From assembly GCF_003315135.1 (NCBI RefSeq), contig NZ_QNRK01000030.1, positions 25,894-89,893 on the forward strand: DNA of 64,000 nucleotides, read 5' to 3'. The translations under genes and the position numbers were made by a program. The DNA is from Roseiarcus fermentans. GTDB lineage: Bacteria; Pseudomonadota; Alphaproteobacteria; Rhizobiales; Beijerinckiaceae. Under the pieces are notes generated by a model. That model did no database searches. It worked only from the letters and a program-made list of their open reading frames with translations, and had not been told where the DNA came from. Positions 30,376-38,100 of the stretch are shown in pieces (position 1 is the first letter of the stretch; each line of letters begins with the position of its first letter).

Positions 30376-31971
30376 TCACGCGCCGGGCGCCGGCGCCTCC
30401 GGCGGGTCTTTCAGCGCCAGCATCATGAGCAGCCCCACGACGACGGCGATCGCCAAAACCAGGAATCCGTCGACATAGGCGAGCACATAGGACTGCCTGC
30501 GGGCGGCGGCGGCGAGGAGCGCCGCGGCGCGCGCCGCCTCCTGCGGTCCGCCGAGCGAGCGGCTCGTGACGGCGTGGGCGTAGCCCTGAAGCCGGAGAAT
30601 CGTCGGCGGCGCCCCCGACACGATGTGCTGGCCGACGAAACTGGAATGGATCTGCTCGCGCACGCGGACAAAGGTCTGAACGAAGGCGGAGCCGATCTCG
30701 GCGCCGAACAGGCGGCCGGTCTGCAAGAGCGCGCCGAAGGTCAGGATTTCGGCCGGCTGCAGATGCCTCAGGGCGAGCCAGACGACCGAGGTCAGCGCAA
30801 AGGTCTGGCCCGCCGCCTGGAGAAGTTGCGACGGCATGAACTGGTCCGACGCCCAGTCGCCGGTGAGCTGGCCGGCCATGGCGCAGGCGATCCCGATCAA
30901 CGCGAAGCCGAGCGCCAGCGGCACGCGCGGATCGACGAAGCGGAGGATCGTCGCAATGATCGGCGCGAGCAGGAATTGCGGCATGGCGATCCAGATGAGC
31001 GCCCCGCCGACCTCGAGCGCCCGGTATCCCTGAACCGTGATCAGGTATTGCGGGATCAGGTAGGAGGTCGACAGAATCACCATCCGGAAGAAGCTGATCG
31101 TGAGGGCGATCAGCGGAAGATTGCCGCTCGCGGCGAAGCGCAGGTTGATCCAGGGTTTTTCGTGGGTCAGCTCGTGAGCCAGAAAGGCTGCGATCAGCAG
31201 CGCGCCGGCGAGCATGAGACCCACGATCAGCCCGGAATTGAACCAGTCGAGGCGATTGCCCTGGTCGAGCGCGGCGTAGAGGACACTGAGGCCGGCGCTC
31301 GCAAACAGCATCCCGGCCCAGTCGGCGTTGCGGAACAGCCCGCGATTGAAGGCCTGGCGCGGCACGCCGAACCAGACGCAAGACCACATCACCGGCGCCA
31401 GCAGGGCCGAGTCCCAAAAAATCCATCGCCACGACCAGTTGGTGTCGAAATAGCCCTCGATCGACGCCGAGACGTTCAGCGACAGCTCCAAATTCATCGC
31501 GTAGGCCGCAACCCCGTAAATCCGCAAGCGGGGCGGAAGATTGAGCATGACGACGCCGATCGTCAGCGGGATGAACGTTCCGGACGACAGCCCGCTGACC
31601 GTCTGCAAGGCCAGGACGGAGCGGAGGTCCGGCGAAAACGGAAGCAAGAAATTCGACACGGCGAACAGGGCGCAGGAGACCAGAAGCACCCTGCGCACGC
31701 CGAACGCCATTCCGAGCCACGACGACATGAGCGCGATCATCATCTGCCCGACGGTGAAGGCCGTCGTGATCCAGGCCCCCTCGTCGAAGCCGGCGTGGAC
31801 GGCGCCTTCGACGTCGGCGAGGCCGAACGAGGTCAGCCGCGCGGCGAGCGTCGCGATCACCGAGCCCAGCAGCACGGCCGCGACCGCGAGCAGCGGACGG
31901 CCGGTTTCGCTCGCCGGCGTATGCGCTTTGTGGACCGATTCGTGGCAGAGCGAGCCCGCGACGCTGGACAA
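30376..31971 (-). CDS. DHA2-type MFS efflux transporter (EmrB-like)
   Basis: About 531 residues with some fourteen hydrophobic segments, the pattern of the drug:H+ antiporter-2 family. The order of helices, a WITTAFTVGQMMIALMSSWLGMAFGVRRVLLVS motif-A-like region and the TGxF-type SGTFIPLTIG segment support this. It lies just downstream of an HlyD adaptor gene, so the two likely form a two-part inner-membrane/periplasmic efflux pump. The start is uncertain: TTG 31971, nine bases after the adaptor stop, is the best in-frame choice. The substrate is unknown. Confidence 0.88.
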   Translation of the reverse strand: MSSVAGSLCHESVHKAHTPASETGRPLLAVAAVLLGSVIATLAARLTSFGLADVEGAVHAGFDEGAWITTAFTVGQMMIALMSSWLGMAFGVRRVLLVSCALFAVSNFLLPFSPDLRSVLALQTVSGLSSGTFIPLTIGVVMLNLPPRLRIYGVAAYAMNLELSLNVSASIEGYFDTNWSWRWIFWDSALLAPVMWSCVWFGVPRQAFNRGLFRNADWAGMLFASAGLSVLYAALDQGNRLDWFNSGLIVGLMLAGALLIAAFLAHELTHEKPWINLRFAASGNLPLIALTISFFRMVILSTSYLIPQYLITVQGYRALEVGGALIWIAMPQFLLAPIIATILRFVDPRVPLALGFALIGIACAMAGQLTGDWASDQFMPSQLLQAAGQTFALTSVVWLALRHLQPAEILTFGALLQTGRLFGAEIGSAFVQTFVRVREQIHSSFVGQHIVSGAPPTILRLQGYAHAVTSRSLGGPQEAARAAALLAAAARRQSYVLAYVDGFLVLAIAVVVGLLMMLALKDPPEAPAPGA

Positions 31972-31979
31972 GGGATTGC

Positions 31980-33137
31980 CTAACGCGCCGCCGCGCGGCC
32001 GTCGGCGGCGCGCGATCCCGTGTCGATGGTGGCGATGACCGACATGCCGGGACGCAGCAGGTCGTCGAGCGCGGGGTCGCGATCGAGCACGATCTTCACC
32101 GGAATCCGTTGCACGATCTTGGTGAAGTTGCCCGTCGCATTGTCGGGCGGCAGCAGAGAGAACACGGCGCCCGACGCCGGCGACCAGCTGTCGACGCGGC
32201 CCGGCAGCGTCACGCCCGGCAAGGCGTCGACCGTGACCGTCGCCGACTGTCCCGCCCGGACATGGGTCATCTGCGTTTCCTTGTAGTTGGCGATCACCCA
32301 GACGTCGGGCAGCGGCACCAGCGACAGAACCTCGGTTCCGACGCTGAGGTACTGGCCGGCCTGGACGAGACGCTGGCCGACCATGCCGTCTGCCGGCGCC
32401 GCGATCCGGGTGTAGCCGAGATTGATCCGGGCGAGGTCGCGCGCCGCGGTCTGCGCCGCGAGCGTCGCCTTCGCCTGCCGCTCCTGGCTGTCGAACACGT
32501 TGAGCTGCTGGCGCTGCTGGTCGAGCTGGGCGCGGTTGAGCGCCAGCGTCGCCTCGCTGTGCGCGGCGTTGTCGACGGCCTGCTCGGTCGCCTGGGGCGT
32601 GCCGGCGAGCCTCGTTTCCAGCAGCGCCTGTTGACGCTTCGCCTCCAGCCGATAGCGGATCACGTCCGCCTCCGCAGCCTTGATCGTCGCCTCCGCCTGT
32701 TCGATCAGCGCGCGTTGCAGGACTTTCTGCTGTGCGATGGTGTCGAGCGTGGCGTTGGCGCTGGCGACGTTGGCCTCGGCTTGCGCGACTTCCGCGCGAT
32801 AGTCGTCGTCGACCAGTTCGACCAGAAGGTCGCCGGCTTTGACGGCCTGGAAGTCCTTGACCAGCATCCGCCGCACATAGCCGGGAACCTTCGCCGCGAG
32901 CGGCGTCGTGTCGGCCGCGAGATAGGCGTCGTCGGTCGCCTGCAGTGCGGCGGCGCTGACCCAATCGTCCCACGTGCGGGCGACGACGATCGCCACCGCG
33001 CCGGCGAGAACCACGATGGACAGCCGCAGGCCGGCGCCCAACCACCGGCGACCGGGCCGGTCCGTGGCGGCGGTCGGCGGATCGCTGGTGGTCCGCGCAA
33101 CCTGCGTTGCATCCCGGGTGACGGACTGGTCGTTCAT
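31980..33137 (-). CDS. HlyD/EmrA-family periplasmic adaptor
   Basis: A 385-residue membrane-fusion protein: one N-terminal transmembrane helix (about 37-54), a biotinyl-lipoyl-like half (DDAYLAADTTPLAAKVPGYV), a long alpha-helical hairpin (about 115-225), the second lipoyl half (YTRIAAPADGMVGQ) and a beta-barrel domain with VIANYKETQM and LPPDNATGNF, typical of EmrA. It partners with the downstream MFS pump. ATG 33137 has GGAAAG in front. Confidence 0.92.
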   Translation of the reverse strand: MNDQSVTRDATQVARTTSDPPTAATDRPGRRWLGAGLRLSIVVLAGAVAIVVARTWDDWVSAAALQATDDAYLAADTTPLAAKVPGYVRRMLVKDFQAVKAGDLLVELVDDDYRAEVAQAEANVASANATLDTIAQQKVLQRALIEQAEATIKAAEADVIRYRLEAKRQQALLETRLAGTPQATEQAVDNAAHSEATLALNRAQLDQQRQQLNVFDSQERQAKATLAAQTAARDLARINLGYTRIAAPADGMVGQRLVQAGQYLSVGTEVLSLVPLPDVWVIANYKETQMTHVRAGQSATVTVDALPGVTLPGRVDSWSPASGAVFSLLPPDNATGNFTKIVQRIPVKIVLDRDPALDDLLRPGMSVIATIDTGSRAADGRAAAR

Positions 33138-33228
33138 GGACTTTCCGCCAGGCCTCCGTGGCTTGCCCTCAGGTCCCCGCGTGACGTCGCCTCGTGCCTA
33201 TCCCTGCGCGCGGCGCCGGGAAGCGCCC

Positions 33229-33786
33229 TCACCGCTTGCCGTACTCCGTGAAGACGTAGTCGCGGTCCTGCACGATCGTATGGCAGGCGAACCCGCACTT
33301 CGCGTCGTGCGCCTGCGGCGGACTGTCGGTCTCGTTGGCGGGCCTGAAGCCGCCCGCCGCCGCGTCGACCTCGAACGCGGCCCATCCCCATCCGCCGCTG
33401 TCGGCGAATCGCTTCGAGTCCTTCACCATGAAATCGACGTCGTGCTGGGCGCCGGGGACCGTCGGCTCTCCCGGGTAGGCTTCCTGTGTCTTCGGCGTCC
33501 AATGGATCTTCGCCATCCGGGCGCCGTCCGGGAACGGCTTGCCGTCGCCGGGCGCGCCGCGCCGGTACGCGTCGATCATCGCGGGATTGCCCACGATCGC
33601 CGCGATCTTGCCGTTGTTCTGGCTGATCGCGATCAGGGTCCAGTCCTCGTATCCCCGGAACTCGGCGAAGCCGAGGCCGTTCTCCACCTTCACGGCGTCC
33701 TTGTCCTGGGCGGGGATGGCCCACGCGCCCAGGACGGAGAGGACGCTCGCCGCGACCACGACCGCCGACAACCGAATGTTCGACAT
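33229..33786 (-). CDS. Cytochrome P460 family protein
   Basis: The 185-residue secreted protein has a signal peptide (to about residue 26) and the P460 fold sequence: GYEDWTLIAIS, IVGNPAMIDAYR, a PFPDGARMAKIHW segment and the C-terminal heme site followed by DYVFTEYGKR. The heme motif is C-G-F-A-C-H, that is Cys-x3-Cys-His rather than the standard Cys-x2-Cys-His. P460 proteins are periplasmic hemoproteins; some oxidise hydroxylamine, but this role cannot be assumed here. Confidence 0.88.
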   Translation of the reverse strand: MSNIRLSAVVVAASVLSVLGAWAIPAQDKDAVKVENGLGFAEFRGYEDWTLIAISQNNGKIAAIVGNPAMIDAYRRGAPGDGKPFPDGARMAKIHWTPKTQEAYPGEPTVPGAQHDVDFMVKDSKRFADSGGWGWAAFEVDAAAGGFRPANETDSPPQAHDAKCGFACHTIVQDRDYVFTEYGKR

Positions 33787-33832
33787 GCGCCGCCTCCGCT
33801 TTTCGATGGATCCGGGTCGAAAGGCTCGCGCG

Positions 33833-34849
33833 TCAGTCCATCCTGAGCACGACCCTGAAGCGCGCCTCGCCGCTCATCATACGCTCGTAGGCCTCCTGCG
33901 CCCTGGCGAGCGGATAGACCTCGTTCATCGAAGCGACCTTGTTCATCCGGCTGAAGAGCAGCGTGTCCTCGGAATCGCGCGCGACGCCGGAGTACCAGCC
34001 GCGGATCGCGGCCGATTTGCCGATCAGGCCGACCGCGTCGACCGTCAGCGGACCAACCACGCCGATCACCATCATGACCCCGTTGGGGCCGAGGCCGCCG
34101 GCGATCGCCTGCATCGCCGGGCCGCTGGTGACGGTGGCGAGGATCGCCTTCGCGCCGCCCATGCCGGTCAACGCCTCGGCCGGGTCCTGCGCCGCGCTGT
34201 CGATGTAGTCGCTCGCCCCGAGTTCGCGCGCCAACGCCTCCTTGTCGCGGCCACGGTTGACCGCCACCGCGCGAAAGCCCTGCCGAGCGGCGAACTGAAT
34301 CCCGAGGTGTCCGAGTCCGCCGACCCCCAGGACCGCGACGAGGTCGCCGGGGCCCGCGCCGCTGTGGCGGAGCGCATTGAAGGTAGTGACCCCGGCGCAC
34401 AGCAACGGCGCCGATTCGACCGAATCGAGGTCGTCCGGCACGTGCGCGACCGCTGACGCGAGCGCCACCATGTGGGTGGCGTAGCCGCCGTCGCGGGTGA
34501 TTCCGGTCACCTCGTGCACGGTCTCGCAGGCGAAGGCGCTGTCGCGCCGGCAGCGCCGGCAATATCCGCAGGCGCCGCCGAACCAGCCGACCCCGGCCCG
34601 GTCGCCGACGGCGAAGCCCTGAACCCCCGCGCCGAGGGCGTCGACCACGCCGATCGCCTCATGGCCGGGCACGCGCGGATAGCGGATGCCGGGCCACAAG
34701 CCCTCGACCGTCATCGCGTCGCTGTGGCAGACGCCGCAGGCTTCGACGCGGAGACGAATCTCCCCCGCGCCCGGCTCCGGAAGGTCGCGCTCGACCGCCG
34801 CGAGCCTCCCCTTCGCCTCGTGAACGACCATCGCACGCATTGTCGGCAT
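33833..34849 (-). CDS. Zinc-dependent alcohol dehydrogenase
   Basis: A 338-residue medium-chain dehydrogenase. Catalytic zinc ligands lie in CGVCHSD and GHE; the structural zinc site is the four-Cys set in CGYCRRCRRDSAFAC; the NAD(P)-binding motif is GVGGLGHLG. The pattern GVGWFGGACGYCRRC and the substrate-side sequence suggest a short-chain alcohol or aldehyde reductase of the AdhP type. It lies upstream of the P460 gene on the same strand with a 46-base gap. Confidence 0.92.
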   Translation of the reverse strand: MPTMRAMVVHEAKGRLAAVERDLPEPGAGEIRLRVEACGVCHSDAMTVEGLWPGIRYPRVPGHEAIGVVDALGAGVQGFAVGDRAGVGWFGGACGYCRRCRRDSAFACETVHEVTGITRDGGYATHMVALASAVAHVPDDLDSVESAPLLCAGVTTFNALRHSGAGPGDLVAVLGVGGLGHLGIQFAARQGFRAVAVNRGRDKEALARELGASDYIDSAAQDPAEALTGMGGAKAILATVTSGPAMQAIAGGLGPNGVMMVIGVVGPLTVDAVGLIGKSAAIRGWYSGVARDSEDTLLFSRMNKVASMNEVYPLARAQEAYERMMSGEARFRVVLRMD

Positions 34850-35145
34850 GGGTGAGGCTCCAGGATTTCATGGGGCCCCCAGCCGGCAAAATGTGAGTCG
34901 AAATTGCGTCGACTCTATGATCGCCGCGCCCGCGCGGGGCAGGACGCGCGGAGCGTGTCTCGGCGGAACGTCAAGCGACGGGAGCGTCTCCGCCCCCACT
35001 TGGGCGCCGCTTGCGCGCGCCCGGGTGAGGGAGGAAGCGCACCGGTCGACTGTCGCGCCGGTCAGGCGCGTTGTTTGCCGCCGTAGGCCAACGGCCGCGT
35101 CTGCACCGCCGCCCGCAAATCTGCCCGGCTCACCCGGCCAGCGGA
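34850..35145. other. Intergenic region between adh and the large surface protein
   Basis: About 300 bases between the 3' end of the large gene and the start of the dehydrogenase gene. I see no gene, convincing terminator or repeat. It should contain the dehydrogenase promoter. Confidence 0.4.
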
Positions 35146-38100
35146 TCAGGCGATGACATTCGCAGCCGACAGCCCCGACGACACGCCGGCCAGCGTGATC
35201 GCCATCAGGCTCGAACTGCTGGTCGAGAGCGCGCTGGTCGTGTCGTTGACGTAGACCGTCGCGGCGCCGCCCGAATAGAGCCAGGCGATCGAGTCCGCCG
35301 CGACCTTCTTCGTGCTGTTCTTGAGGCTTCCCTGGATGGCCAGACCCGAATTGATCGACGAGACGTTCAGAAGATCGTTGATCGACCCGCCGGCCGCGAA
35401 GCCGGTGATCGTGTCGCGGCCCGCGGTCGTGTTCGGCGACGCGCCGGTCGTCGACCAGGTGAAGGTGTCGGCGGCGGTGTGTCCGGTCACCGTCATCGTG
35501 TCGCCCTTGCCGTTGACCGCGATCGTGTTCCCGCCTTTCGCCGCGGTGATCTTGTCCACGCCGCTGCCCGTCTTGATCGACCCGGCCCCCGTCTCGGTGA
35601 CGGTGAGCGCGCCCGAGTCGCCGCTCGCATCGAGGGCGCCCGCGAGGCCGGTCACGGCGACCGCGCCGGATCCCGACAGCGTCAGCGTGCCGCCGGAAGC
35701 GAGCGCCGCCGCGTTGACGGAGAGCGTCCCGGTCATGCTGTCGGCGACGCTCGTCGCCCCCGACCCGGTGACCACCGTCTTGACGCCGGCCTTGGAGGCG
35801 TTGGTTCCGAGGGTCACGCTGCTGGCGCCCGTCAGGCCGAGGGTCTGGATCGCCTGGACGTGGGCGAAGTCCGCGTCGCTCAGCACGGCCGCGGCGGACA
35901 GTTGCAGCGTGTCGGTCCCGCCGTCGCCGTTGATCAGCGCCGCCGCCGACAGCGCCGCTTCCGAGGCGAAGGTGAAGACGTCGTTCCCGGTCGTCCCCTC
36001 GGTGACGGCGGCCGAGGCGGCGCTGGTCGAAGCGCCGGACTTCGCCGTCGCCGTGTAGACGCGGATCGCGCCATTGGTCTCGGCGGTGGTGAAGGTCCAC
36101 GCGCCGGAGGACGCGGCGGTCGCCGTTCCGAGCGCCGTCGCCCCGTCGGAGACCGTGACTGTCGCGCCCGCGGTCGCCGTGCCGCCGAGGACCCAGTGGC
36201 CGGTCGCGCCGGAGCCGGAATAGCTCTCCGACGTGATCGCCGGCGCCGCCATGCTCGTCGCCACCGTGTAGACGACCGCGTTCGAGGCGCCGGTGTTGCC
36301 CGCCGCATCCGTGTCCTTGGCGACGATGCTGTTCGAGCCTGCGCCCAAGGTGACCGTGGTCGACCACGCCCCGCCGCTCAGGCTCGCCGTCCCGACCTGC
36401 GTCCCGTTGTCGAACAAGGTCACCGTCGAGCCGGCCGCGGCCTCGGTCGTCGTCACCGTGCCGGCGATGGTCTGCGTCGTCTGGCTGGTCGTCCCGCCCG
36501 CCGTGGCGATCGCGACCGTCGGCGCAACGGTGTCCAGCGTCATCGCCACTGCCCCGCTCGCGCCGGTATCGCCGGCGGCGTCCGTGTCCGAGGCGATGAC
36601 GCTGTTCGCCCCCTCGGACAGGGTCACCGTGGTCGACCACGCCCCGTTGCTCACCGCCGCCGTCCCGACCGTCTTGCCATTGTCGGTGATCGTCACGGTC
36701 GAGCCGACCGCGGCGCCGCCTGCCGTCACCGTGCCCGCGATCGTCTGCGTCGCATGGTTGGTCGTCGCGCCGGCCGTCGTGATCGCCACCACGGGGGCGC
36801 CGAAAACGAAGGTCGCGCCGGCGACGGCGGTCGCAGCTTCGGTGATCGTGACGGTGTGGAGGACGGGAACGCCCTGCGGCGAGGCCGAGGAGATCGCCTC
36901 CGCGCCGTCATTGAAGGTCAGCGTCAGGTCGTCGCCGTTCAGCGTCGCGGTCGGCGCGAGCGCGCCGGCGCCCTCGGTCCCGGTGATCGACGCCTGCACC
37001 GAGACGACGTTCGCGCCTGCGCCCGGCGTCTTGAGGTGAATGTCGAGCGCGCCGTCGCCGGTGAACGAGACCGTCAGGTTCGAGCCGTTGCCGCTCACCG
37101 ACATGAGGTCGGCGCGCATCGGCAGCGAATCGACGTGGGTGACGTCGTCCTGGGTCGCGCCGAGCGTGACGGTGAAGGTCTCCGCGGCGCCCTTGTTCGC
37201 CGTGTCGTTGGCCAGGAACACGCTGTCGGCGTCGTAGGCGTACCAGCCGCCCGCGTTCTTGATGACCTGGCCGGCCGCGCCGTTGACGACGTTCAGCGCC
37301 ATTGCGCCGAGATCCTCGTCCTGTCCGGACACGCCCGGCGTGACCGACGCGGTGACGACGGAGCCGCTGGTCGATTCGGAGAGCGTGGCGGCCTGCTCGG
37401 CGGCGACCCGCTGCGCGAGATCCTCCGAGGTGACGAATTCATAATCCGCATTGTACGCGTACTGGATGAAATCCGCGTACATGGCTTCGGAATAGCCGGG
37501 CGCGGCCGTTCCGGCGCCGCCCGTCGGAAAGTCGGTGATGCCGTAGTCGTGCCACGGCCAGACGATGATCGGCGTCGCGGAATTGGCGGACAGCTGATTG
37601 AACAGCGACTCCCAGTCGGCCAGCGCCGCCGCGCCGGTCTTGCCGTCGTATTGGACTTCCGTGAAATCGAAGGTGATGTTGGGCGCGATGTAGACCGAAC
37701 TCGTTTCCGACGGGGTGATGTAGCCGATCGCATTCGGCGAGCCCGAGTCGACGCCGGTCCAGCCGCCGTTGACGTAGCCGGTGACGCCGGACGTGGTCGG
37801 AAAATACGACAGGATCTGCTCCGAGTCGGGCAGGTCGTCGTTTTCGCCGGGGACGGCCGCGCCGGCGATCGTGATGCCGATGTTCGACTGCTCGATCGCC
37901 TTCGATTGTCCGAACTCGTAGGCGTAGGTGAACGTGCCGGTCGTTCCGGTCCCGAGATAATTCGTGTCCTCCGTCGGAATGCCGAAGTCGAGCGTGGCGC
38001 CGGCCGGGATGGCGGCGAGGACGCCGCCGCCGCCGCTGACGAGGGTCAGCGTGTAGGAGCCATTCGCGTTGGCGGTCACCGCCGAGACGAGCGTGTTCGT

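Noticed and set aside
30376..33045. Single 889-codon frame covering both efflux genes on the minus strand
   Set aside because: The first third is an out-of-frame shadow of the HlyD adaptor; only the part from about 31971 is MFS-like, so this is not a fusion.
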